DNA of 9,958 nt from Eudoraea sp. (GTDB taxonomy: Bacteria; Bacteroidota; Bacteroidia; Flavobacteriales; Flavobacteriaceae), in NCBI GenBank assembly GCA_013041785.1, contig JABDRK010000085.1, positions 1-9,958 on the forward strand. Reading direction: 5' to 3'. Below, piece by piece: positions 1-7,288 of this stretch. The notes below the pieces were generated by a model that did no database searches, was not told the DNA's origin, and saw only the letters and a list, made by a program, of their open reading frames with translations. Position 1 is the first letter of the stretch. The number at the start of each line of letters is the position of its first letter. The position numbers were made by a program, and so were the translations under genes.

Positions 1-733
1 GTATGGGGCAGATCCACGGGCCCAGATGTTAAAATACCATATACAAACTTCCGGTAGAAGCCTGCATGCCCAGGAAATTGATTTTAACGACATACGAACC
101 ACCTTGCAGGCGCTCTATGCCATATACGATAATTGTAATTCATTGCATACGAATGCCTATGATGAAGCTATTACCACGCCCACCGAGGCCTCTGTGAGGA
201 GGGCAATGGCTATACAGCTAATCATCAACAAGGAACTGGGACTGGCAAAGAATGAAAATCCGCTTCAGGGGGCATTTATCATTGAGGAACTCACAGATCT
301 GGTGGAAGAAGCCGTCCTTCTGGAATTTGACCGTATCACGGAACGCGGTGGGGTTCTCGGGGCTATGGAAACCATGTACCAGCGCTCCAAGATACAGGAG
401 GAGAGCCTGCACTATGAGACACTTAAGCACACAGGAGCTTATCCGATAATAGGGGTGAATACTTTTCTGAGTTCCAAGGGATCTCCCACTGTTTTGCCCA
501 ATGAGGTAATCAGGGCTACCCGGGAGGAGAAAAAAGAACAGCTAAAAACACTACACAACCTCTGGGAGCGGAATAAAGAAAATTCTGAAAAGGATTTGCA
601 TACCCTGCAGGATGCCGCCACACAGAACGAAAATACTTTTGAACAGCTGATGGAAGTAGCCAAAACCTGTTCCCTCGGGCAGATCACACAGGCCCTTTTT
701 GAAGTAGGGGGGCAGTACAGGAGGAATATGTAA
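1..733 (+). CDS. icmF: Fused isobutyryl-CoA mutase / methylmalonyl-CoA mutase family, C-terminal part (5' truncated by window)
   Basis: The frame is open to the left edge (it reads from base 2), so the ATG at 26 is internal and the N-terminus lies outside the window. The visible ~243 residues match the end of the substrate-binding mutase domain of IcmF-type enzymes: the segment [16 protein letters not shown], then [21 protein letters not shown], the HTNAYDEA motif, [22 protein letters not shown], and [16 protein letters not shown] followed by IGVNTF. The C-terminal tail ends in VGGQYRRNM, as I remember for fused mutases. The family interconverts isobutyryl-CoA and n-butyryl-CoA (some members act on related acyl-CoAs) using adenosylcobalamin in the cytoplasm. 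In the fused form a B12 domain and a G-protein chaperone domain precede this region; neither is visible here. A classical methylmalonyl-CoA mutase subunit is the alternative, but the tail favours IcmF. The gene converges with the next one, 18 bp away, with no obvious terminator hairpin. Confidence 0.88.
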   Translation, partial: YGADPRAQMLKYHIQTSGRSLHAQEIDFNDIRTTLQALYAIYDNCNSLHTNAYDEAITTPTEASVRRAMAIQLIINKELGLAKNENPLQGAFIIEELTDLVEEAVLLEFDRITERGGVLGAMETMYQRSKIQEESLHYETLKHTGAYPIIGVNTFLSSKGSPTVLPNEVIRATREEKKEQLKTLHNLWERNKENSEKDLHTLQDAATQNENTFEQLMEVAKTCSLGQITQALFEVGGQYRRNM

Positions 734-751
734 GGGATTCAGTTAGGGACT

Positions 752-1174
752 TTAATAGCCCAGATAATCCTGATATCCCCATTGTCCCTCATCCCCATAG
801 GAACCCAGGGATTTTCGCCATTTTTTAAAGGCCTTCTGAAAACTTTTGATCTCCTTTCTCAAAAGGTTGAGGTATTCCTGTTCTTTAACCCCATCATTTT
901 CCAAACCATTGGTATAACCCTGAATATTTTTAAGCATCACAGAGATAAAACGCGCCGTGCGAAACCGAACAACCGGATTATCTGATTTTTCAGCCCTGGC
1001 AATTTGCTGCGGGATCAATATGGCATCGGTTAGCAGCGAATCCGCAATAATATCACGGAGACTGTTGGACTGATAGAGTTTTAACAGGTCTTTGTTATAG
1101 GTTACATAGGAGGCAATGGCTCTGCTTAGTTCACAGAGATCCAGGGCCTTGCGATACAAAATGGGTGGGGTCAT
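752..1174 (-). CDS. Possible divergent four-helix-bundle (S23/IVP-like) protein
   Basis: A 140-residue, strongly helical, charged protein with no signal peptide or membrane segment. Weak pattern similarity to the small four-helix-bundle proteins (S23/IVP family) can be seen: a KALDLCELSRAI first helix, then a helix containing SLLTDAILIPQQIARAEKS that recalls the family's pattern of small residues before 'IP..IA.A', then two long helices. The usual family pattern is only partly present, so this is a tentative placement and the molecular role is unknown. The ATG at 1174 follows an AT-rich leader shared with the divergent Lrp-type regulator (132 bp between starts). Base composition matches its neighbours. 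It could equally be a lineage-specific hypothetical protein. Confidence 0.7.
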   Translation of the reverse strand: MTPPILYRKALDLCELSRAIASYVTYNKDLLKLYQSNSLRDIIADSLLTDAILIPQQIARAEKSDNPVVRFRTARFISVMLKNIQGYTNGLENDGVKEQEYLNLLRKEIKSFQKAFKKWRKSLGSYGDEGQWGYQDYLGY

Positions 1175-1244
1175 AGCAATTAATCTTAGAAATGGGCACG
1201 CTTTCTTTAAACATAAAGTTACATTCTAATTGCCTATATTTACT

Positions 1245-1273
1245 TTTGATAATAAAGTGAAATGCACTATTTG
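1245..1273 (+). promoter_or_regulatory. Weak candidate Bacteroidota promoter for the Lrp-family gene
   Basis: TTTG at 1245-1248 and ACTATTTG at 1266-1273 are separated by 17 bp, an imperfect match to the Bacteroidota TTTG / TAnnTTTG pattern. The leader to the TTG start at 1307 would be about 25-30 nt. The -7 half lacks the consensus TA, so support is weak. Confidence 0.25.
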
Positions 1274-1306
1274 ATTTAAATATTAAATAAATTGACCTAA
1301 TTTGTT

Positions 1307-1762
1307 TTGGAAACTAAAATAGATGAGCTTAACAGGAAGATTCTTCGGCATTTACAGGAGAATTCCAGGATTTCTTTTTCCAGTATTGGAAGGGCCATAG
1401 GGCTAACTCCCCCGGCGGTTGCTGAGCGCGTTAAGAAGATGGAGGACCTGGGTATTTTGGAAGGTTACAAGGCACGTGTTAACCATTTAAAACTTGGATA
1501 TCAGATGCGGGCTATCGTTACCATCAAAGCCTTTATGGGAAAACTGAAACCCTTTTTGGAAATGGTCAAATCCATGAAGGAGGTTGTGAATTGCTATCGC
1601 ATTACCGGAAACGAGAATATCATCATGGAAGTGGTGTTGCAGGATCAGTTACACCTGGAACAATTCGTTGACAAACTCATTCAATATGGGGAAACACGTA
1701 CGCATATTATCTTGTCGGATATTATATCGGATGCCCCGATCAATGGAGACAAAACCAGTTAA
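1307..1762 (+). CDS. Lrp/AsnC family transcriptional regulator
   Basis: The 151 residues have the classic two-part Lrp layout. An N-terminal winged helix-turn-helix opens with IDELNRKILRHLQENSRIS, with the recognition part GRAIGLTPPAVAERVKKMEDLGIL at about residues 28-51. A C-terminal RAM/effector domain follows from about residue 64 (MRAIVTIKAF, then VVNCYRITGNENIIMEVV). Such proteins form dimers to octamers and sense amino acids or related metabolites. The start is TTG at 1307: an in-frame TAA at 1298-1300 closes the frame just upstream, and no in-frame ATG occurs before the conserved domain, so TTG is the only sensible start. Targets cannot be read from the sequence. The divergent helical-protein gene or the downstream secreted protein are natural candidates, but this is only inference from position. 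Confidence 0.93.
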   Translation: METKIDELNRKILRHLQENSRISFSSIGRAIGLTPPAVAERVKKMEDLGILEGYKARVNHLKLGYQMRAIVTIKAFMGKLKPFLEMVKSMKEVVNCYRITGNENIIMEVVLQDQLHLEQFVDKLIQYGETRTHIILSDIISDAPINGDKTS

Positions 1763-1904
1763 ATTTCAATGGCCTGGACTGGCCAAGGGGAAGAGGAAAC
1801 TCCCGGAAGAAAAAATCAGAGATGTGCTACCCGGGGAATAAAAGAAATAATACTACTTCTTGTTTTTGTAAAATTTTGGCCGGATTTTTGATTAACTTAA
1901 AGCT
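1763..1904. other. Spacer between lrp-like gene and hydrolase-like gene
   Basis: A 142 bp AT-rich spacer. It contains a short inverted repeat, TGGCC at 1770-1774 with GGCCA at 1781-1785, that lacks a T-tract and so does not look like a terminator. T/G-rich runs at about 1860-1892 could hold a promoter for the gene at 1905, but no clean TAnnTTTG is present. Confidence 0.4.
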
Positions 1905-3329
1905 ATGAAGAGATCGTTACTTTCGGCTTGCTTTTTTGTAATGCTGGCACTGGGGGTATATGCCCAGGAGGAAACAATCGTACTTAAGAAAGGTATTGTT
2001 CAGGATTCGATTCAGGTTCGCGATTCCATTAGCGAAACTTTTGCCATTTATTTACCCAAATCATTTGATAATTCCAGGGCCTGGCCTGTGCTTTTCGTCA
2101 TGGACATGGAAGGTAAGGGCAAGGAAGCACTCCATAAATTTAAAAATGCAGCTGAAAAACAACAGTATATACTGGCAGCATCAAACAATCTGAGAGACAC
2201 CCTGAATATATCTGAAAATGTGCTGGTTACCAATCGGTTGATAAATAGTGTAATTGCACTGCTTCCTGTGCACAAAGAGCGTTTATACACCACGGGATTT
2301 GGGGCAGGGGCCAGAATGGCAAGTATTATTCCGGTGTTTATTAAACAGATAAGCGGCGTAGTTTCCATTGGGGCGGCATTTCCAAATTACGAGCTGTTAT
2401 ACAATAAGATCAGGTTTCATTTTGTTGGGGTTGTAGGACGTGAAGATTACAACTTTACCTCCATGTGGAAAGGGAGGTCCCGTCTCAATGGCCTTAAAAT
2501 TCCTAACGACCTGATTGTACATGACGGGGGATACGATTGGCCGAATCCCCTATTGGTGGAAAAAGCTGTGGAAAGGTTATCCCTTGCCGCCCTTAAGGAT
2601 AGCCTCATGCCCTCGGATTCTATCCGGATAAACAGGGCTTACCTCAGGGACTATGAGCAAGTAGAGGAACAAATACAGGCCCGGCGTTTACTGGAAGCTG
2701 TGGGGATGCTTAATTCCATGCATTCAGCATACAGGGATCTGGTGAATATCGACAGCCTTGTTAAAAAGCGAAGGTCCCTTCGAAAGTCAAAAATCTACAA
2801 GGCACAGCTTCGTGAATTAAACAACCTGATGTTTAAAGAAAACCTGATTCAGGGAGAGTATGAATTCAGCTTGTTGCAGGACCTGGATAATTTAAATTAC
2901 AACAACCTGGGCTGGTGGAATTACCAGATGAAGGAACTACAGAAATATGAGGAGAAACCCAGTTTTAGGGAGAAACAACTGGGAAGGCGCCTTGCAGGAT
3001 ATCTCAATGCGCTGGTTGAGGACAATCTCGATATTGAACAGGCCCGGTCTGATGTGGATGAAGAAGCCATAAGTCTGCTGTGGATGATCAAAACCATCAC
3101 GGATCCCAGTGACCATTCCTATTATCTAAAAATTATCTCCGATAGTGCCCGCTATGAAGATTTTGGTACGGCGATATTCTATCTGGAAGAACTTCTTAAA
3201 CAGGGATACACAGACAAAGAAGCCATATATGCTTTGGAGCATACGGCCTTACTTCGTATCACACCTGAATTCAATAAGCTTATCGACAAATACCTCGATG
3301 CCCCTCGTTATAAGCTCAACGAACAATAA
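1905..3329 (+). CDS. Secreted alpha/beta-hydrolase-like protein with degenerate active site and helical C-terminal domain
   Basis: A 474-residue protein with a signal peptide (residues 1-20, likely cut after VYA, before QEE). Residues ~25-230 resemble an esterase/PHB-depolymerase-type alpha/beta hydrolase: FAIYLPKSF followed by WPVLFVMDMEG, a strand-turn-helix TTGFGAGARMAS at the nucleophile elbow, SIGAAFPN, VVGREDYNF with the candidate acid D181, and HDGGYDWPNP at the position of the usual catalytic-His 'GGHxWP' motif. The elbow reads G131-F-G133-A-G135, so the nucleophile Ser of GxSxG is Gly, and the expected His is Tyr210. D181 remains. It therefore looks like a non-catalytic member, perhaps a binding protein. 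From ~235 to the end it is charged and helical, possibly TPR-like. The ATG at 1905 is chosen because it gives a complete signal peptide. The last 14 bp overlap the convergent lipoprotein gene. The substrate is unknown. Confidence 0.82.
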   Translation: MKRSLLSACFFVMLALGVYAQEETIVLKKGIVQDSIQVRDSISETFAIYLPKSFDNSRAWPVLFVMDMEGKGKEALHKFKNAAEKQQYILAASNNLRDTLNISENVLVTNRLINSVIALLPVHKERLYTTGFGAGARMASIIPVFIKQISGVVSIGAAFPNYELLYNKIRFHFVGVVGREDYNFTSMWKGRSRLNGLKIPNDLIVHDGGYDWPNPLLVEKAVERLSLAALKDSLMPSDSIRINRAYLRDYEQVEEQIQARRLLEAVGMLNSMHSAYRDLVNIDSLVKKRRSLRKSKIYKAQLRELNNLMFKENLIQGEYEFSLLQDLDNLNYNNLGWWNYQMKELQKYEEKPSFREKQLGRRLAGYLNALVEDNLDIEQARSDVDEEAISLLWMIKTITDPSDHSYYLKIISDSARYEDFGTAIFYLEELLKQGYTDKEAIYALEHTALLRITPEFNKLIDKYLDAPRYKLNEQ

Positions 3330-4050
3330 AGTGCGGTACCTGGGTGAGGTCCCAATCAATAACCAAACCTTTTGCCAGCGATTTAGCGATTTCCTCGCCG
3401 TATAAAACTTCGCATAAATACAGTGCTGCTTCAAAACTTTTGGCACCTCCTGCCGAAGTGATAAATTTTCCGTCGTGTACAAACCAAACACTGTCTTTAA
3501 CCTGTAAATGCGGGAACATTTCCCGGTAAAGGTCTATGTCAGTTGGAAAGGTGGTAGACACCATGTCATTGAGCAATCCGGCTTTAGCCAGTATAAAAGC
3601 CCCGTCACAGTGTGAGGTTACATACCTGGCTTGTATACTCGTTTGCCTTACAAATTGCAACATGGTGGTATCCTGTAAATCCGTGTCCAGATGGTGTTCT
3701 GCACTGGGTACCACCAGGATATCAATAGGAGGGAGCGAATCCCGGGTATAATCAAAATCCGGCAGGATCCGAACGCCCTCAAAAGTGGTAACAGCCTCTC
3801 TGGAATTAGCTACAGTAAACGTGTTCATCGCCTTAATATTTTCCCGGAATTGGGTATGTTGAAAAATGTCATAAGGGGCTGTGAATTCTGTATTGTACGT
3901 CCCTTCCATGATCAGGAATGCGACATTATAGCGTCCGGGTACGAGTATGTTCTTGGATTGTGTTTTATCATTTTCAGATGGGCTTGTCTTGCCGGGTTCA
4001 CGGCAACTCAAAATACTCAATGAAATGAATATAAGCAGCATGGATTTCAT
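3316..4050 (-). CDS. DJ-1/PfpI-family (class I glutamine amidotransferase-like) lipoprotein
   Basis: A 244-residue protein. A short hydrophobic signal ends in a lipobox ILSC with acylated Cys16, placing it in a periplasm-facing membrane position. The remainder is a DJ-1/PfpI (GATase1-like) domain: YNVAFLIMEG opening strand, acidic E55 in EFTAPYDIF, IDILVVPSAEHH, and the nucleophile elbow TSHCDGAFILAKAGLL with Cys148. KFITSAGGAKSFEAALYL follows near the end. The general layout resembles GlxA/isonitrile-hydratase-like members rather than a complete amidotransferase. After the elbow the motif reads TTFP, where other subfamilies have TTH, so a catalytic His is uncertain. Chaperone/glyoxalase/hydratase roles exist in the family; none can be assigned. 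It is divergent from the DUF1684 lipoprotein gene (72 bp between starts) and overlaps the hydrolase-like gene end-to-end by 14 bp. Confidence 0.88.
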   Translation of the reverse strand: MKSMLLIFISLSILSCREPGKTSPSENDKTQSKNILVPGRYNVAFLIMEGTYNTEFTAPYDIFQHTQFRENIKAMNTFTVANSREAVTTFEGVRILPDFDYTRDSLPPIDILVVPSAEHHLDTDLQDTTMLQFVRQTSIQARYVTSHCDGAFILAKAGLLNDMVSTTFPTDIDLYREMFPHLQVKDSVWFVHDGKFITSAGGAKSFEAALYLCEVLYGEEIAKSLAKGLVIDWDLTQVPHFIVR

Positions 4051-4105
4051 AGGTGGATGAATTTAAAAGGGCCAGGTTAAAATTAAGAGGAAATAACTTA
4101 TGTTG

Positions 4106-4113
4106 TATTTTTG
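4106..4113 (+). promoter_or_regulatory. Candidate -7 element of the DUF1684 lipoprotein gene
   Basis: TATTTTTG fits TAnnTTTG exactly, but no TTTG -33 box is seen 17-21 bp upstream. If active, transcription would begin only a few bases before the ATG at 4123, giving a near-leaderless mRNA. It also overlaps the alternative TTG start at 4111, which argues against that start. Confidence 0.35.
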
Positions 4114-4122
4114 GATCCAGTT

Positions 4123-4788
4123 ATGCGAAGGATACGATTAAAAAGAGGGTCTTGGGTTGCTGTGTTTCTCATTTTCTCCATGGCCTGCCGGGATGCCAAA
4201 AGATATCACGATGACAAACCGGTACAAAAGGAGTGGACGAGCCGTGCTTTGCAGGAAATTGATAGTTTCCAGCAGCAGTTAAATGCTGAATTCCGTGATC
4301 CGGAACAATCGCCCTTACCGGATCGGTATCGAAAAAATTTCAATGGCCTGGACTTCTTTGAACCGGATACCAGTTACCGGATATGGGCGCAATTGGAGTA
4401 TACCCCGGATGCCATTCCCTTTCTGATGCCTACCACAACGGAGAGGAAGTCTACGGAAGTGGTCTACGCTATTGCACATTTTAAGATAAACGGGAAGTCT
4501 TTTGAGTTGGAAATTTATCAAAATCAGGACCTGTTGGAGGATCCCGCCTATGCGGATTATTTGTTTCTTCCTTTTCTGGATGAAACGAATGGTAATGAAA
4601 CCTATGCGGGGGGACGGTATATAGATCTCAGAATTCCGGAAAGGGATTCCATCCTTATTGATTTCAATACCGCCTACAATCCCTATTGCGTGTACAATAA
4701 AAAATATTCCTGTCCCATTGTTCCGAAAGTAAATATGATGCCTACCCCTGTTCGGGCCGGGGTCAAAGCCTTTCGGCCTAAAAAGTAG
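4123..4788 (+). CDS. DUF1684 domain lipoprotein
   Basis: A 221-residue protein from the ATG at 4123. An Arg/Lys-rich start and a hydrophobic stretch end in the lipobox SMAC (Cys22), so it is probably a lipoprotein. The rest matches the DUF1684 family: FNGLDFFEPDTSYRIWAQLE, a middle beta-rich part with FKINGKSFELEIYQNQD, then the diagnostic C-terminal block LFLPFLDETNGNETYAGGRY, LIDFNTAYNPYCVYN, YSCPIVPKVN and a final VRAGVKAF. The family is widespread and its biochemical function is unknown to me. A longer reading from TTG at 4111 would add four residues, but that codon lies inside a -7-like element and the ATG gives a standard signal peptide. The gene is transcribed away from the DJ-1-like lipoprotein and converges with the porin gene. 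Confidence 0.92.
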   Translation: MRRIRLKRGSWVAVFLIFSMACRDAKRYHDDKPVQKEWTSRALQEIDSFQQQLNAEFRDPEQSPLPDRYRKNFNGLDFFEPDTSYRIWAQLEYTPDAIPFLMPTTTERKSTEVVYAIAHFKINGKSFELEIYQNQDLLEDPAYADYLFLPFLDETNGNETYAGGRYIDLRIPERDSILIDFNTAYNPYCVYNKKYSCPIVPKVNMMPTPVRAGVKAFRPKK

Positions 4789-4792
4789 GAAA

Positions 4793-4809
4793 GCCCCGAA
4801 ATACGGGGC
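4793..4809 (-). terminator. Rho-independent terminator downstream of the porin gene
   Basis: A GCCCCG / CGGGGC stem with the five-base loop AAATA (4793-4798 and 4804-4809). Read leftward it is followed by TTTCCTACTTTTT, so it fits the end of the leftward P-II/AmtB/porin transcript. To the right there is no T-run, so its effect on the DUF1684 gene is doubtful. Confidence 0.65.
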
Positions 4810-4855
4810 CCTCCAGATTAACTAAACTGAACAAAACCAAACTAAAATTGTATAT

Positions 4856-5893
4856 CTAGAAAGAGTAGATTGCTGCGACCAGGAAAGAAGACAGGTTGTT
4901 TGTAGCAACGCCATCACTATCTAAAAACGGCTCATTATCATCTCCAAAACTATCCAAACGGATTTCAGGTTTGATAATCAGGTTATCCGTAGTAAAACTT
5001 CCGGTTAATGTCAATCCCAAAACCGGAATGTCATCGAAACCATCTTGCGTAAAGGCAAAATATTCTCCACGTAATCCGATGGCAAATTCGTCCGAAGTAC
5101 TTAATTGGGGATACAGTGCGGCCCCATAGAATCCGGAATCGGTTTCAGAATTGTTATTATAAGCTGCATTGACACCCAGGAAAAAGTCTTCGGTTACATC
5201 AAAACCACCGGTATAATCCACCTCAAACCCTAAACCACCGTTTGCACCGCTATCATAATACAGATTGAGGTATTGACCATATACACCCAATTGACCGCCG
5301 AATGCATATTCTCCACTTGCACTAATGTCGTTGGTGTCCCAGGGATTGGTCACGGCTAGCATTAAGCTAATATCATCAGATAAGGTGAAATCCGCTTTGA
5401 CACCTAAATGGGAAAAAGGTCCGTTGGAAAACAAATAGGAAACGCTGTAGTTAAAGTTAGCTGCAGGGGCAATAACCTCATAACCGACCCATGTATTGAA
5501 ACGACCTATGGTCAAGGTCGTATTCTCTGATACATTCCAATAGGCATATGCCTGATTGATTATGCCGTTTAATACATCATTTTCAAAGGTAGCTTCAGTA
5601 CCTCTTGGGCCAAATACCAAGTCTACTACTACACCCGTGGAGCCAGTTTCATAAGTACCGATCAGGTTGGCCATACCCAATGCAAAACCAGTTTGGTTTG
5701 CAAATGAGGTTGGTGTGGCCGTTGTAGCATCTCCGGCATCACTAAAGGTTGTTCTAAAATAGGTGTCTATACTCCCGGAAAAAGAAAATGGACTTGTACT
5801 TTCTTCTTCCTGGGCTAATCCTGTTCCTGCAATCAGAAGGACTGCCAAAAAGAGGAATTTTTTTCCGAAATTTGTAATGATAATCGTTTTCAT
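4856..5893 (-). CDS. Outer-membrane beta-barrel protein (putative porin) linked to amtB
   Basis: About 345 residues from the ATG at 5893. A TTG six bases further upstream would add two residues and is less likely. The signal peptide runs through FLFLAVLLIAGTGLAQ. The mature part is beta-rich with alternating hydrophobic/aromatic strands: FSFSGSIDTYFRTTF near the start, VVVDLVFGPRG, ITIGRFNTWVGYE-type barrel strands (seen as LTIGRF), LGVYGQYLNLYY, and a terminal strand SFLVAAIYSF ending in Phe, the usual outer-membrane insertion signal. It resembles the porin-like outer-membrane proteins (OmpL/BBP2-like barrels) often found next to amt genes in Bacteroidota. It is the third gene of the leftward cluster, 112 bp after amtB, suggesting passage of ammonium or small nitrogen compounds through the outer membrane. 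The substrate is inferred only from the neighbours. Confidence 0.85.
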   Translation of the reverse strand: MKTIIITNFGKKFLFLAVLLIAGTGLAQEEESTSPFSFSGSIDTYFRTTFSDAGDATTATPTSFANQTGFALGMANLIGTYETGSTGVVVDLVFGPRGTEATFENDVLNGIINQAYAYWNVSENTTLTIGRFNTWVGYEVIAPAANFNYSVSYLFSNGPFSHLGVKADFTLSDDISLMLAVTNPWDTNDISASGEYAFGGQLGVYGQYLNLYYDSGANGGLGFEVDYTGGFDVTEDFFLGVNAAYNNNSETDSGFYGAALYPQLSTSDEFAIGLRGEYFAFTQDGFDDIPVLGLTLTGSFTTDNLIIKPEIRLDSFGDDNEPFLDSDGVATNNLSSFLVAAIYSF

Positions 5894-5909
5894 ATTCAAT
5901 GTTTTAGAG

Positions 5910-5925
5910 CTCCACTTATGTGGAG
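5910..5925 (-). other. Inverted repeat in porin leader
   Basis: A CTCCAC-TTAT-GTGGAG hairpin, 6 bp stem and 4 nt loop, 16 bases upstream of the porin ATG. It may form in the mRNA leader and affect translation or RNA stability. No T-run follows on the minus strand, so it is not a standard terminator. Confidence 0.4.
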
Positions 5926-5965
5926 GTTTTAAAAGTGTCTATTTGATCGTGATAAATGGTTATTT

Positions 5966-6001
5966 AACGGAGCGTTCTGCCAAACGCTCCGTTTCTTTTT
6001 T
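5966..6001 (+). terminator. Strong terminator-like hairpin between amtB and porin (T-tract on plus strand)
   Basis: An 11 bp perfect stem, AACGGAGCGTT at 5966-5976 with AACGCTCCGTT at 5983-5993, and a six-base loop. On the plus strand it runs into TCTTTTTT, a typical terminator tail. On the minus strand, the coding direction of both flanking genes, only an A/T-rich TTAAATAA follows. It could terminate antisense transcription, act partly in both directions, or be an mRNA-stabilising hairpin between amtB and porin. Confidence 0.55.
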
Positions 6002-6005
6002 GGTA

Positions 6006-7256
6006 TTAATGCTGGTTCATTCTAAAGTCGGCATAAGCATCCATTCCATGCTCGTGTATATCCAGGCCTTCCAGTTCTTCTTGTTTGGGTACCCGAATAC
6101 CCACAGTACTCTTTAGCACAAATACGATGATGAACGCCGTGAGACAGCAGAATGCGCCTGCAGCAGCTACTCCTGCGAGTTGGTAAAGGAATTGGTCACC
6201 TCCTGCCTTGGCACCGAATATACCTACAGCCAGGGTTCCCCAGATTCCACAAATGAGGTGAACCGTTACAGCTCCTACGGGATCGTCCAGCCTGATCTTA
6301 TCGATCAAATTAACCCCCAGGGGGATAATTAATCCGGCAATAAATCCGATAGCTACCGCTTCATTGGGCGACATCAGGTCCGCTCCGGCAGTAATCCCTA
6401 CCAGTCCACCGAGAATTCCATTCAGGAACATGGTAAGGTCCAGATTTTTGGTCATTATAGTGGATAGCAGAATTGCTCCAACCCCTCCTGCAGCTGCAGC
6501 GAGGGAGGTAGTTACCAGTACCAGCGAGGTGTTGGTGGGATCTGCTGAGAGTACGGAACCTCCGTTAAACCCAAACCATCCCAGCCAAAGGATCAATACC
6601 CCGGCGGTTGCCATTGGGATACTGTGCCCGGGGATAGCCCTGGGTTTTCCATCATCGCCAAATTTTCCAATACGTGCACCGAGTAAATAAATGGTAATTA
6701 AGGCGCCCCAGCCTCCTACGGAGTGAACCAGGGTTGAACCTGCGAAATCATAAAATCCCTCTTCACCTCCGAGGGTAGACAAGAATCCGCCTCCCCATTG
6801 CCAGGAACCCACAATGGGATATACAAGGCCTACATAGAGGATAACAAATATCATGAAGGGACCGATTTTTATCCGCTCTGCTACGGCTCCGGAAACGATG
6901 GTGGCTGCAGTGGCAGCAAACATTCCCTGAAAGAGAAAGTCGGTCCACCAGGTATACCCGCCATCGGCGTAATCCGGGGTCATGCCGTTTTCAGGGGCAT
7001 CGATTCCAAATCCGGCAAAATCGAGGATTCCCAGTGATCCCTCTTCAAATCCGGGGTACATCAGGTTAAATCCTCCAATGTAGTACATCAAGAGTCCTAC
7101 GGTTATTATAAATATATTTTTAAATAGGATGTTGATCGTATTCTTTTGTCTGGTCAGGCCAATTTCCAAAAAGGCGAAACCGGTATGCATAAAAAACACC
7201 AGGGCGGTACATACCATCATCCAGACATTGTTAGCTGTAAATAATCCTGCTTCCAT
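6006..7256 (-). CDS. amtB: Ammonium transporter AmtB
   Basis: A 416-residue Amt/MEP/Rh-family membrane protein that moves ammonium/ammonia across the inner membrane as a trimer. The N-terminus goes directly into the first TM segment (VWMMVCTALVFFMHTGFAFLE), with no cleaved signal peptide. Visible motifs: WWTDFLFQGMFAATAATIVSG at ~103-123; YDFAGSTLVHSVGG containing pore His178 and D170; GWFGFNGGS at 226-233; and DPVGAVTVHLICGIWGT with the second pore His333. Both twin histidines are therefore present. The cytoplasmic tail keeps the EGLDIHEHGMDAY type sequence that P-II contacts influence in well-studied homologues. The start ATG at 7256 lies 32 bp after the P-II stop, so the two are almost surely co-transcribed. 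Eleven TM helices are expected and the length fits. Confidence 0.97.
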   Translation of the reverse strand: MEAGLFTANNVWMMVCTALVFFMHTGFAFLEIGLTRQKNTINILFKNIFIITVGLLMYYIGGFNLMYPGFEEGSLGILDFAGFGIDAPENGMTPDYADGGYTWWTDFLFQGMFAATAATIVSGAVAERIKIGPFMIFVILYVGLVYPIVGSWQWGGGFLSTLGGEEGFYDFAGSTLVHSVGGWGALITIYLLGARIGKFGDDGKPRAIPGHSIPMATAGVLILWLGWFGFNGGSVLSADPTNTSLVLVTTSLAAAAGGVGAILLSTIMTKNLDLTMFLNGILGGLVGITAGADLMSPNEAVAIGFIAGLIIPLGVNLIDKIRLDDPVGAVTVHLICGIWGTLAVGIFGAKAGGDQFLYQLAGVAAAGAFCCLTAFIIVFVLKSTVGIRVPKQEELEGLDIHEHGMDAYADFRMNQH

Positions 7257-7288
7257 TTTCTTTTGAATTAGTTGATTGGTTAATTAGG

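Noticed and set aside
26..733. Complete 235-residue mutase starting at ATG 26
   Set aside because: The frame is open to the left edge and upstream residues continue the conserved mutase sequence, so the ATG is internal.
1770..1785. TGGCC/GGCCA inverted repeat after the lrp-like gene as a terminator
   Set aside because: The stem is only 5 bp and is followed by purines, not a T-tract.
6364..6690. Open frame of 108 codons opposite amtB
   Set aside because: It lies fully antisense to a strongly conserved transporter gene and its translation shows no recognisable domain or start signal.
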